Below, in pieces: positions 1 to 8,072 of a DNA stretch of 64,000 nt. How positions within the stretch are numbered: position 1 is the stretch's first letter; every line of letters begins with the position of its first letter. The notes under the pieces are model-generated. The model was not told the origin of the DNA. It was given only the letters and a program-made list of their open reading frames with translations, and ran no database searches. Origin of the DNA: Mesorhizobium tamadayense (GTDB lineage: Bacteria; Pseudomonadota; Alphaproteobacteria; Rhizobiales; Rhizobiaceae); assembly GCF_003863365.1 (NCBI RefSeq), contig NZ_RQXT01000003.1, positions 1 through 64,000 on the forward strand. Reading direction: 5' to 3'. Both the position numbers and the translations under genes were made by a program.

Positions 1-57
1 AGCACGGAAGCCTGCGCCAACCTCGGACGTTGGCCAGTCGTCGTGATCCTCCTATTC

Positions 58-360
58 TCAACCCCAGCCCAGCGGCACGTAGTCGATCTCCATAAATCCC
101 TCGACCTCCGGCACCCAGCGGTCGCGCACGAAGGCGACGTGGTCGGGGTGCTCGTTGTACCTGGTGTAGGCGGCCTGGTCGGCGAACTCCATCGAGAAGC
201 CGAATTGGTAGTCGTTCTTGGGGCTCACCTGCCGCAGTTGCTCGAAATGGGTGACGCCCTTGATCCCGGTGAGGATCTTCTTGGCATCGTGGAGGAACCG
301 CTTCGCCTCCAGCGAATGCGGCGGATGCTTCAGCGTGAACACGACGGTATGGCGGATCAT
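58..360 (-). CDS. Dabb (stress-responsive A/B barrel) family protein
   Basis: A 100-residue protein that begins MIRHTVVFTLKH and fits a single Dabb domain: an N-terminal beta strand with His and hydrophobic residues, a central helix rich in Lys and Leu, and a late aromatic/His stretch (YNEHPDHVAFVRDRW). Dabb proteins are small dimeric alpha/beta barrels; most bacterial members have no known substrate. It lies directly downstream of nudC on the same strand (15-nt gap), so the two may be co-transcribed. The family call is good; the cellular role is unknown. Confidence 0.8.
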   Translation of the reverse strand: MIRHTVVFTLKHPPHSLEAKRFLHDAKKILTGIKGVTHFEQLRQVSPKNDYQFGFSMEFADQAAYTRYNEHPDHVAFVRDRWVPEVEGFMEIDYVPLGWG

Positions 361-374
361 TTCGGCTCCTGCTC

Positions 375-1316
375 CTATTCGCTGTCGACCCAGGCGCGGA
401 TGAGGTGGTGGGCGATCGCCCCTTTCGGCGGCGTGATCAGATCCCCGGGGTGGGTTCTCTCCAGCATCGAGCGCACCTCGTCGCGGAAAAACCAGCGGCA
501 GTCCTCAAGCTCGTTGAGGTCGGCCTGGATATCCTCGTTGAGCGGCTCGCCGAAGCAGCCGATCATCAGCGAATAGGGGAACGGCCAGGGCTGGCTGGCG
601 TGGTAGACGACGCGGCCGAGCCGGATCCCGGCCTCCTCCAGCGTCTCGCGGCGCACGGCCGCCTCGATCGTCTCGCCGGGCTCGATGAAGCCGGCAAGCG
701 CCGAATACATGCCCGGCCCGAAATGCCGGCCGCGTCCGAGCAGGCATTTCTCGCGCGTCGCCGTCAGCATGATCGCCACCGGGTCGGTGCGCGGGAAATG
801 GTCGGTGCCGCAAGCCGGGCAATGGCGCCTGTAGCCGCCGGCGCGCATTTCCGAAGGGCTGCCGCATTTGCTGCAGAAGGCATGGCTGGCATGCCAGGCG
901 AGCAGCGCCGCGCCTTGCGCCAGCGCGCCGGCCGCCGCCTCGTCGATCAGCCCCTGCATGTAGACCGAGCGATAATCGATCGCCTTGACCGTCTCGGGGA
1001 GCTTTTCCGGCTCGATACCGGCGGGCACGGCAAGCACCGGACCGTTCTCGGAAAAGCCGAGCAGCACGCCGCGGTCGAGCGAAACCTCGAAGGGTTGGCT
1101 TTCCGCCGCCTCGAACCATGGGTCGAACTTGCCGCCGTTGAGCTTCAGATAAAGCCTGCCGGCATGCATCAGCATCAGCCGCGCCGATCGCTCGGCAAAT
1201 GCCTTCTCGACCGCGTCGTCGGCGCGGTTCTCCGATTGCCGGTCGATCTTGTTGCCGGCGAAGCCGACGAACTGGCTGGGCTCGCGCAAGGGCGCGTCAA
1301 ACAGGCGGAAGCTCAT
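375..1316 (-). CDS. nudC: NAD+ diphosphatase (Nudix hydrolase NudC)
   Basis: Hydrolyses NAD(H) to NMN(H) and AMP, and in the wider family can remove NAD caps from RNA. The 313-residue protein has the full NudC architecture: an N-terminal domain, a four-Cys zinc ribbon (CSKCG and CPACG near the middle), the Nudix box (GFIEPGE, then RETLEEAGI) and the NudC-specific SQPWPFPYS motif just after it. Length matches rhizobial NudC. The HIT gene lies upstream on the same strand and the Dabb gene downstream. All key residues look intact. Confidence 0.95.
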   Translation of the reverse strand: MSFRLFDAPLREPSQFVGFAGNKIDRQSENRADDAVEKAFAERSARLMLMHAGRLYLKLNGGKFDPWFEAAESQPFEVSLDRGVLLGFSENGPVLAVPAGIEPEKLPETVKAIDYRSVYMQGLIDEAAAGALAQGAALLAWHASHAFCSKCGSPSEMRAGGYRRHCPACGTDHFPRTDPVAIMLTATREKCLLGRGRHFGPGMYSALAGFIEPGETIEAAVRRETLEEAGIRLGRVVYHASQPWPFPYSLMIGCFGEPLNEDIQADLNELEDCRWFFRDEVRSMLERTHPGDLITPPKGAIAHHLIRAWVDSE

Positions 1317-1368
1317 GGGGACTCAGGGTTGGGGGACTCGGCAAACCGCGGAATGGACACTGGTCGGC

Positions 1369-1788
1369 TTATAGCGCTGCCTTGATCGTTTGGGCAAACC
1401 GGCGCATGTCGGAGCGCTCATACGGCTCGCGCATGCCGTGTCCCCAGACCGGCCCGGGCCAGCCGGGGTCGCCCTCGGAACGGGCGACGACATGGACATG
1501 CAGCTGGCGCACAATGTTGCCGAGCGCGCCGGTATTGATCTTTGTGCAGCCGGTCACCCTCTTCAGCGCCTGCGCCACCATGTTGGTCTCGAAGGTCAGC
1601 ATCGCCTGGTCGAGTGGTGTCAGGTCGTGCAGTTCCTCGATCCCGGGCCGTTGCGGCACCAGGACCAGCCACGGCCAGCGGCGGTCGTTCATCAGCCTGA
1701 GCTCGCACAGGCCGAGCCACAAGAGCTGCTCACTGTCCGCCTCCAATCGGGCGTCCAGCGTGAAACCGGCCTTGAGGCCAGGCAGCAT
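1369..1788 (-). CDS. HIT domain protein (histidine triad)
   Basis: A 139-residue HIT-family nucleotide hydrolase or transferase, probably cytosolic. The active-site strand reads QLHVHVV (about residues 95-101), so the first His of the usual triad is Gln while the two later His remain; this variant is common in short rhizobial HIT proteins. I placed the start at 1788 rather than the longer frame at 1857, because AAGGAA lies about 6 nt upstream and the extra 23 residues look non-coding. It precedes nudC on the minus strand, and both act on nucleotide substrates, but the substrate cannot be read from the sequence. Confidence 0.85.
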   Translation of the reverse strand: MLPGLKAGFTLDARLEADSEQLLWLGLCELRLMNDRRWPWLVLVPQRPGIEELHDLTPLDQAMLTFETNMVAQALKRVTGCTKINTGALGNIVRQLHVHVVARSEGDPGWPGPVWGHGMREPYERSDMRRFAQTIKAAL

Positions 1789-1968
1789 GGGCGTTTCCTT
1801 CGCTTTTGTATTTTTTTCCAAGCCGGAAACGCTAGTGCGGCGGCAAGATGGCTGCAAGGCGAATCATTGGCCGCTACTGCGGATTTGAAGGTGTTCTCTG
1901 CTGTATGCCGTGGCTGGTCATTCACCTGCGCCCTTGCATTTCGCCGCTGAATTGCCGATATGGAGCGC

Positions 1969-2064
1969 GGGAGGTTGGTGGTGGACGATCCACTCGCCAA
2001 CCGGGTCAGGTCCGGAAGGAAGCAGCCCTAACGAGCCCGGAACGGGTCATTGTTCCAGCCTCCC
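1969..2064 (+). ncRNA. ffs: Signal recognition particle RNA (4.5S, bacterial small type)
   Basis: The conserved SRP hairpin core, GGTCAGG followed by TCCGGAAGGAAGCAGCC, is present at about 2005-2027. The ends pair (GGGAGG at 1969 with CCTCCC at 2059), giving a single long hairpin of about 96 nt, the size of bacterial small SRP RNA. It binds Ffh for co-translational membrane targeting. The position just upstream of dnaX is the usual rhizobial arrangement. Exact ends are estimated from the terminal helix. Confidence 0.93.
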
Positions 2065-2172
2065 ACCTCTTCGCCTTTCTCCCGCGACATTGACGGCGCC
2101 AAGCCGTGCGGGTGAGACTATGCGCAGGAATCGGCCGCCTTCCGTCGCGGTCCTTGGAGCTTTTGACGGCGA

Positions 2173-3984
2173 ATGAGCGAAGCCGAGAATTCGGGGTCTG
2201 AAAGTCTGGTGACAGGCAAAGCCGGCGCCTATCGCGTGCTGGCGCGCAAATATCGTCCCTCGAATTTCTCCGAGCTGATCGGCCAGGAGCCGATGGTCCG
2301 CACGCTGACCAACGCCTTCGCCACCGGCCGCATCGCCCAGGCCTGGATGCTGACCGGCGTGCGTGGTGTCGGCAAGACGACGACGGCGCGCATCCTGGCA
2401 CGGGCACTCAACTACAAGACCGCGACCGTCGACCAGCCCTCGGTCGATCTGTCCATCCCCGGCGAGCATTGCCAGGCGATCATGGAAGGCCGTCATGTCG
2501 ATGTCATCGAGATGGACGCCGCCTCCCACACCGGCATCGACGACATCAGGGACATCATCGACCGCGTCCGCTACGCGCCGGTCTCGGCCCGCTACAAGGT
2601 CTACATCATCGATGAAGTGCACATGCTTTCCACCCAGGCCTTCAACGGCCTGTTGAAGACGCTGGAAGAGCCGCCGCCGCACGTCAAATTCATCTTCGCC
2701 ACTACCGAGATCCGCAAGGTGCCGATCACGGTTCTGTCGCGCTGCCAGCGCTTCGATCTGAGGCGCATCGACGCCGGCGCTCTGGTCGCGCATCTTTCCT
2801 CGATCGCCGCCAAGGAAGGCATTTCCGTCGATGACGAGGCGCTGGCGATGATCGCCCGCGCCGCTGAGGGCTCGGCGCGCGATTCGCTCTCCATCCTCGA
2901 CCAGGCGATCGCCCATGGCAGCGGCATCGTCAGCGGCGAGGCTGTGCGCGCCATGCTCGGGCTCGCCGACCGCGCCCGCATCATCGACCTGTTCGAGCAC
3001 ATCATGAAGGGCGACGTGGCGGCGGCTTTGGCGGAATTCCGGGCGCAGTACGATACCGGCGCCGACCCCGCCGCAGTGCTCACGGATATTGCCGAATTCA
3101 ACCACCTCGTCACCCGGCTGCGTTTCGTGCCGGCCGCGGCCGACGACGCTTCGCTATCCGAGGACGAGCGAAGGCGCGGCGCCGAATTCGCGAGCACGCT
3201 GTCGGTGCGTGTGCTGTCGCGGACTTGGCAGATGCTCTTGAAAGGCATTCCGGAGGTGCAGTCCTCCAACCGTCCGGTGAGTGCTGCCGAGATGGTGCTG
3301 ATCCGCCTCGCCCACGCTGCCGACCTGCCGACGCTGGACGAAGCGCTGAAATCGCTGGAAGGCGCCGCGCCGGTGCCGAATGGCGCGCCGCGCGCCAACG
3401 GAGCGCCGGCTGGCAATGGCGGCGGCGCAACTGCTGTGGCGCAGGCGCGGGTGCCGGGCTCCACCGGCGGCGCGCAGACGATGCGGCTGGTCGAGGCTCA
3501 GCCCATGCCCGCCGCCTTCGTTCCGGCACCCGAGCCGGTCGTCGAAACGCCCGCCGTTCCGGTGAAGTCGCTGGCCGACATCGCCGCCCTTGCCGACGCC
3601 AATCGCGACATCGCCTTCAAGGTGCTCGTGAAGCGCTGCGTGCGGTTGGTGCGCATTGAGCCCGGCCGCATCGACGTCAGCCTGACCGACGATGCGCCGA
3701 AGATGCTGCTCAACGACCTGACCGCCAAGTTGCGCGCCTGGACCGGCCGCAACTGGCTGGTCTCGCTGTCGAAGGAGGAGGGCGGCCAGACGCTGGCCGA
3801 ACTGGAGACGACGAAGCGCGAGAACGCCTTCTCCGACGCCAAGAGCGACCCGACGGTCGCCGCCATCCTCGCCCGCTTCCCCGGCGCCAAGATCATCGAT
3901 GTTCGCATTCCGGACGCGCCGGAGGCGGACGAAGCCGAGGCCGACCTGCCGGTCGAGCCAGCCGCCGACGACGAAGAGATTTGA
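2173..3984 (+). CDS. dnaX: DNA polymerase III subunits gamma/tau
   Basis: Clamp-loader ATPase of the replicative polymerase. 603 residues: Walker A GVRGVGKT at 62-69, the DEVHML Walker B region, a sensor-1 FIFATTE and SRC arginine-finger region, then domain III, a Pro/Ala-rich linker and a C-terminal tau-like domain that ends in an acidic tail. The four-Cys zinc module found in the E. coli protein between Walker A and the EMDAAS motif is not conserved; only one Cys (EHCQ) remains. I saw no obvious slippery site for making a separate gamma form. It sits between ffs and ybaB, as is usual in rhizobia, with TTGGAG about 14 nt upstream of the ATG. Confidence 0.95.
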   Translation: MSEAENSGSESLVTGKAGAYRVLARKYRPSNFSELIGQEPMVRTLTNAFATGRIAQAWMLTGVRGVGKTTTARILARALNYKTATVDQPSVDLSIPGEHCQAIMEGRHVDVIEMDAASHTGIDDIRDIIDRVRYAPVSARYKVYIIDEVHMLSTQAFNGLLKTLEEPPPHVKFIFATTEIRKVPITVLSRCQRFDLRRIDAGALVAHLSSIAAKEGISVDDEALAMIARAAEGSARDSLSILDQAIAHGSGIVSGEAVRAMLGLADRARIIDLFEHIMKGDVAAALAEFRAQYDTGADPAAVLTDIAEFNHLVTRLRFVPAAADDASLSEDERRRGAEFASTLSVRVLSRTWQMLLKGIPEVQSSNRPVSAAEMVLIRLAHAADLPTLDEALKSLEGAAPVPNGAPRANGAPAGNGGGATAVAQARVPGSTGGAQTMRLVEAQPMPAAFVPAPEPVVETPAVPVKSLADIAALADANRDIAFKVLVKRCVRLVRIEPGRIDVSLTDDAPKMLLNDLTAKLRAWTGRNWLVSLSKEEGGQTLAELETTKRENAFSDAKSDPTVAAILARFPGAKIIDVRIPDAPEADEAEADLPVEPAADDEEI

Positions 3985-4006
3985 AGAAACAAAAAGGACG
4001 TTTGCT

Positions 4007-4330
4007 ATGAAGGATCTTCTCGGTCTGATGGGCAAGGCGAAAGAAATGCAGGCCAAGTTCCAGGCCATGCAGGACGAGATCGCCATGCTGGAAGCCACCG
4101 GGCAGGCGGGTGGCGGCCTGGTCAGCGTGACGCTGACCGGCAAGTTCGAAATGAAGGCGCTGAAGATCGATCCCTCGCTGCTCAAGGACGACGAGGTCGA
4201 GATCCTCGAAGACCTGCTTTTGGCCGCTCACAATGACGCCAAAAATAAGGTCGAGCAGATCATGCAGGAAAAGACCAAGGCGTTGACGGCGGGTCTGCCT
4301 ATCCCGCCCGGAATGAAATTGCCGTTCTGA
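4007..4330 (+). CDS. YbaB/EbfC family nucleoid-associated protein
   Basis: A 107-residue DNA-binding protein beginning [18 protein letters not shown], with the family's helical N-terminus, central beta strands ([19 protein letters not shown]) and the C-terminal PGMKLPF tail. EbfC/YbaB dimers bind DNA as tweezers, and the gene lies next to dnaX and recR in many bacteria. The start at 4007 has AAAGGAC about 8 nt upstream; the in-frame extension towards 3899 lies inside dnaX and is rejected. The gap to dnaX is 22 nt, so co-transcription is likely. Confidence 0.93.
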   Translation: MKDLLGLMGKAKEMQAKFQAMQDEIAMLEATGQAGGGLVSVTLTGKFEMKALKIDPSLLKDDEVEILEDLLLAAHNDAKNKVEQIMQEKTKALTAGLPIPPGMKLPF

Positions 4331-4546
4331 GGCGGCTGCCGCCAGTTAATTGATTATGAACGAAAATTGAGCTTGGGCCGCAATATTAATCATTTGCCGG
4401 CGTTGTTCACGGGCTCATTTCGCGGCATTCATAAAGTTTTACCCAAGTCGAGAGTTTGCTAACCATCTAGCCATCTTTTTGCCTGAAAGAGTCTCATTCT
4501 TGCCACATCTCGGGGCGGGCTGGCATCTGGAAATGAGGCTTTTTTA

Positions 4547-5533
4547 TTGATCGCGACGCGATGGAAGACGCCGCTGCTGCTCATCGGCATCGCCGCTTCC
4601 CCCTTGTTCCTGGCCGGCTGCAGCCAGACCGCTTCACACGGCATGTCGGTGGCGAGCCTGACCGACGCCATCACGCCGAGCTTTCTCAGTTCGCGTTCCT
4701 ACACGATGAAGGACAAGGAGTGCCTGCAAAGGGCGATGTTCTTCGAGTCCAACCGGTCGAGCCGCGACGGCATGATCGCCGTCGGCACGGTGGTGATGAA
4801 CCGGCTGCGCTCGGGCCAGCATGGCAGCACCATCTGCGAGGTCGTCGGCGAGAGGGGACAGTTCGCTCCCGGCGTGCTGACGCGGCCCATGAATTCGAAG
4901 GCGCTGCCCGATGTCGAGGAGGCCGCCGAGGCGGTGCTTAAGGGCGAGCGCAAGGCCAAGCTCAAGAACACGATGTATTTCCACACCGCCGGTCTGCGCT
5001 TCCCTTACAATAACATGCACTACACGATGGTGGCCGGCGGCAACGCCTTCTATGAGAAGCGCGGCCGCAACTGGCAGCCGCTGCCGGACGAGCCGACGGT
5101 CGCCGTGGCCTCGGCCGAGCCGCGGCAACAGCAGCGCGACTCCGCGCCTGTGCTTGTTGCCTCCGCAGAGCCGGTGGTGAAGACCATTGTGCATCCGGAT
5201 CCGGCCAAGCAGGCCGCTATGACAGCGGCCGCGGCGTCGTCACTTCCGGCCAAGACCACGGCTGTCCCCGCCCAGCAGACCTACATGACGGCCTCCGCCG
5301 AGCCGGCGCAGAAATCCGGCCGCGTCACGGTGAAGCCGACGCTGGTGGCGATGCAGGAGCCGATGGAGGAGCCTGACGCCTCCCGCTTCGGCGGCACCTT
5401 GAAGGGCCGGTATGTCACCTCTGTTCCAAGCGCGCCGCAGGAAGCGACGATGGGCTTCCAGTCGACGCCTGAGAACACCGACGCCATCGGCGCGCTGATC
5501 GTCAGCCAGAACCGGCCACTCGAAGCCTACTGA
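4547..5533 (+). CDS. Cell wall hydrolase (SleB-like hydrolase_2 domain), lipoprotein
   Basis: A predicted peptidoglycan hydrolase of 328 residues with a TTG start. The N-terminus has basic residues, a hydrophobic stretch and a lipobox ending LAGC, so it should be a lipoprotein. Residues of about 55-175 form the SleB-type catalytic domain: the conserved AMFFESNRSS with its catalytic Glu, and FHTAGLRFPY. The C-terminal half is a low-complexity Ala/Pro/Thr tail that may span the periplasm. The TTG start is chosen because the lipoprotein signal follows at once; ATGs nearby are out of frame. The upstream 215 nt are AT-richer and may hold the promoter. Confidence 0.85.
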   Translation: MIATRWKTPLLLIGIAASPLFLAGCSQTASHGMSVASLTDAITPSFLSSRSYTMKDKECLQRAMFFESNRSSRDGMIAVGTVVMNRLRSGQHGSTICEVVGERGQFAPGVLTRPMNSKALPDVEEAAEAVLKGERKAKLKNTMYFHTAGLRFPYNNMHYTMVAGGNAFYEKRGRNWQPLPDEPTVAVASAEPRQQQRDSAPVLVASAEPVVKTIVHPDPAKQAAMTAAAASSLPAKTTAVPAQQTYMTASAEPAQKSGRVTVKPTLVAMQEPMEEPDASRFGGTLKGRYVTSVPSAPQEATMGFQSTPENTDAIGALIVSQNRPLEAY

Positions 5534-5617
5534 GCGAACCTGCAATTCATGGTCCGCCGTGGCAGCATGGCGGATCATTCCCGGCCGCGGATGTTCCAAA
5601 GCGCTCTGAAAAATCCT

Positions 5618-5716
5618 GAATCATTTCACCGTTTCACGGAAGCGGCGAACTGATCCCTTTTCGTTTTGACGCAATTCCGGACGGAAAACCGTTTCGCACT
5701 TTTCCTGGAATTGCTC
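5618..5716. repeat. Palindromic intergenic repeat, two modules (GCAATTCC type)
   Basis: Two modules lie between the cell wall hydrolase gene and recR. The first resembles the TTCACCGTTTCACGG module seen again near 54.9 and 60.5 kb. The second has arms GCAATTCC (5671-5678) and GGAATTGC (5707-5714) enclosing an inverted form of the AGCGGTTTTCC core. It ends about 13 nt before the recR ATG, so its hairpin could affect recR expression. Confidence 0.85.
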
Positions 5717-5728
5717 TAGATCAGAGCG

Positions 5729-6334
5729 ATGTCGAAGCGAATCGCCGGTCCAGAGATCGAACGCCTGATCCAGCTCCTGGCCAAGGTGCCGGGGCTCGGG
5801 CCGCGCTCGGCACGGCGCGCCGCCCTCCACCTCATCAAGAAAAAGGAGCAGTTGCTCGAGCCGCTCGCCGCCGCCATGGGCGAGGCGCTCGACAAGGTGC
5901 GCATCTGCTCCACCTGCGGCAATGTCGACACCTCCGACCCTTGCATGATCTGCGCCGATCCGCGCCGCGATGCCGGCACGCTGATCGTCGTCGAGGACGT
6001 CTCCGACCTCTGGGCCCTGGAACGCGCCGCCGCCATGAACGTGCGCTATCACGTGCTCGGCGGCACGCTGTCGCCGCTCGACGGCATCGGCCCGGAGCAG
6101 CTCAACATCCGCTCGCTGGTCGATCGCGTCGCAGGCGGCGAGGTGAAGGAGGTGATCCTCGCCGTCAACGCCACCGTCGAGGGCCAGACCACGGCGCATT
6201 ATCTGACCGACCAGCTCTCGGGCTTCGAGGTCAAGGTGACAAGGCTCGCGCATGGCGTCCCGGTCGGCGGCGAACTCGATTACCTCGACGAGGGGACGCT
6301 CGCCGCGGCGCTGCGTTCGAGGACGGTGTTTTGA
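5729..6334 (+). CDS. recR: Recombination mediator RecR
   Basis: Works with RecF/RecO to load RecA on gapped DNA. The 201-residue protein has the N-terminal helix-hairpin-helix ([17 protein letters not shown]), a four-Cys zinc finger (CSTCG then CMIC), and a Toprim domain beginning [11 protein letters not shown] and containing the acidic residues of the fold. The length is typical. It follows dnaX and ybaB, the classical recombination/replication neighbourhood; recF itself is at the far end of this window. A palindromic repeat ends just upstream of its start. Confidence 0.96.
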   Translation: MSKRIAGPEIERLIQLLAKVPGLGPRSARRAALHLIKKKEQLLEPLAAAMGEALDKVRICSTCGNVDTSDPCMICADPRRDAGTLIVVEDVSDLWALERAAAMNVRYHVLGGTLSPLDGIGPEQLNIRSLVDRVAGGEVKEVILAVNATVEGQTTAHYLTDQLSGFEVKVTRLAHGVPVGGELDYLDEGTLAAALRSRTVF

Positions 6335-6356
6335 CCAAGGCGGTGGGGAGGGGGCT

Positions 6357-7805
6357 ATGAGGCGCGATTTTCCTCGAACGATAGCACTCCGTCCCACCCC
6401 CCTTTGTCCTGCCGGACATCTCCCCCACAAGGGGGGAGATCGGGTGTCGCGTGGGCTTTCGCCAATCGCCAGCGTTGCAGGAAGAGCGCCGGCGACCGAA
6501 CTGCCAATCTCCCTCCTTGCGGGGGAGATGTCCGGCAGGACAGAGGGGGGTGCGAAGGAACGCAAACTTCGAACGTTGGCTGTGCTTTCCCTCTTGGCAG
6601 CCTTCGTCATTTTCCTCCTCAGCCTTCCCGCCCGCGCCGCGCCCATCGACGACCAGTTCCAGGCCTGGCTGCAAACCGACCTTTGGCCTGAGGCCAAGGC
6701 GAAGGGCATCTCCAGGAAAACCTTCGACGCCGCCTTCATCGGCGTGAAGCCGAACCTGAAATTGCCGGACCTCGTCATGCCCGGCGAGAAACCGACGACA
6801 CCTGAGAAGCAGCATCAGGCCGAGTTCGGCCCGCCGGCCAACTATTTCGCCGAGAAGATCATTCGCGCCGTCACCGCCGGCGGGCGGACGCGCGAGAGCG
6901 CCAACGCCAGGGTGCTCGGGCTGATCGAGAAGCGCTACGGCGTGCCTGGCGAGATCGTGCTAGCGATCTGGGGCCGCGAGACCGGCTTCGGCGCGGCCAA
7001 GATGCCTTACGACGCCTTCGAGGTGCTGGGCACCAAGGCGTTCATGTCGACGAAAAAGGATTTCTTCCGCACCGAGGTGCTGGCGGCACTCGAAATCGTC
7101 GAGCGTAGGCTGGCGCCGGTCAATGCGATGAAATCGTCCTGGGCCGGCGCGCTCGGACAGCCGCAATTCATGCCGACATCCTTCCTCAAGCATGCTGTGG
7201 ATTTCGACGGCGACGGCAGGCCCGACATCTGGAATTCGACACCGGACGTGCTCGCCTCGATCGCCAACTATCTCGTCCATCATGGCTGGGTGAGGGGGCG
7301 CGGCTGGGGCTTCGAGGTGACAGTGCCGGCGAAGGTCTCCTGCTCGCTCGAAGGTCCCGACCAGGGCAAGAAAATCGCCGATTGGGCGGCGATGGGCATT
7401 GCGCGCGCCGGCGGCAAGCCGTTCCCGGCTGGCGAGCTGAAGGCCGAGGGTTTTCTGCTGATGCCCGCCGGGCGCAGCGGTCCGGCCTTCATCGTCACGC
7501 CGAACTTTTATGTGCTGAAGGAATACAACACCAGCGATCTCTATGCGCTGTTCATCGGCCATGCCGCCGACCGCATCGCCCGGGGCGACGCCGGCTTCGC
7601 CGGCGCCTGGGGCCCGGTCGGCGATTTCCACCGGTCCGATATCGCCGCCCTGCAGCGGGCGCTGGAGGCGACGGGCTATGATGTCGGCAGCGCCGACGGC
7701 CTGCCCGGTTTCAAGACGCGCCGCTCGATCGGCTCCTGGCAGGCGAAGAACGGCAAGCCCGCGACCTGTTTCCCTGACGCCTCGCTGGTTGCGCAGCTGA
7801 AGTAG
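6357..7805 (+). CDS. Lytic murein transglycosylase (MltB family)
   Basis: Cleaves peptidoglycan glycan strands in the periplasm. After a signal peptide (hydrophobic core LAVLSLLAAFVIFLLS, cleavage near ARAA) comes an SLT_2 domain with the catalytic Glu in GRETGFG, the ALGQPQFMPTSF motif and the DGDGRPDIW loop; a peptidoglycan-binding domain ends the protein. The start is uncertain: ATG 6357 has GGGAGGGGG upstream, but the first 65 or so residues are then translated from a palindromic repeat (6395-6552). TTG 6576, after AAGGAA, would start right at the signal peptide. The catalytic part is clear; the N-terminus is not. Confidence 0.87.
   Translation: MRRDFPRTIALRPTPLCPAGHLPHKGGDRVSRGLSPIASVAGRAPATELPISLLAGEMSGRTEGGAKERKLRTLAVLSLLAAFVIFLLSLPARAAPIDDQFQAWLQTDLWPEAKAKGISRKTFDAAFIGVKPNLKLPDLVMPGEKPTTPEKQHQAEFGPPANYFAEKIIRAVTAGGRTRESANARVLGLIEKRYGVPGEIVLAIWGRETGFGAAKMPYDAFEVLGTKAFMSTKKDFFRTEVLAALEIVERRLAPVNAMKSSWAGALGQPQFMPTSFLKHAVDFDGDGRPDIWNSTPDVLASIANYLVHHGWVRGRGWGFEVTVPAKVSCSLEGPDQGKKIADWAAMGIARAGGKPFPAGELKAEGFLLMPAGRSGPAFIVTPNFYVLKEYNTSDLYALFIGHAADRIARGDAGFAGAWGPVGDFHRSDIAALQRALEATGYDVGSADGLPGFKTRRSIGSWQAKNGKPATCFPDASLVAQLK
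6395..6552. repeat. Large inverted repeat (CCTGCCGGACATCTCCCCC type) in the 5' end of the transglycosylase gene
   Basis: Arms of about 46 nt (6395-6440 and 6507-6552) are near-perfect inverted copies, with GTCCTGCCGGACATCTCCCC on the left and its complement on the right, around a 66-nt centre. Each arm also carries a small hairpin (CTCCCCC-ACAA-GGGGGGAG). It resembles abundant palindromic repeats of Mesorhizobium-type genomes. It is read through in frame if the transglycosylase starts at 6357. Confidence 0.9.
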
Positions 7806-8072
7806 CGGCTACTTCTAAGGGTCGAAAGTTTAGCAGATTTTTCCTGATTGGAGGCTTCGATTAGCCGGCGCACGGTCGACTCGTGGCAGCCCATTCTGGC
7901 CCAATAAGCTGTTTCGTAAAATGTCCGTTGCCGGCAGGGAAGCCGCCGAAAAGGGTGTTGACCAACTGGACAAAAACCACGACGTTAAGTGGTCCAAGCC
8001 GCCGTCGGCTTCGAGAAGAATAATGCGGCCCTGAGCCGGGAACTCAGGTCAACAAAACAGGGAACGATCAAT

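Noticed and set aside
2173..3984. Programmed frameshift in dnaX
   Set aside because: No A-rich slippery heptamer with a following stem was seen, unlike E. coli dnaX.
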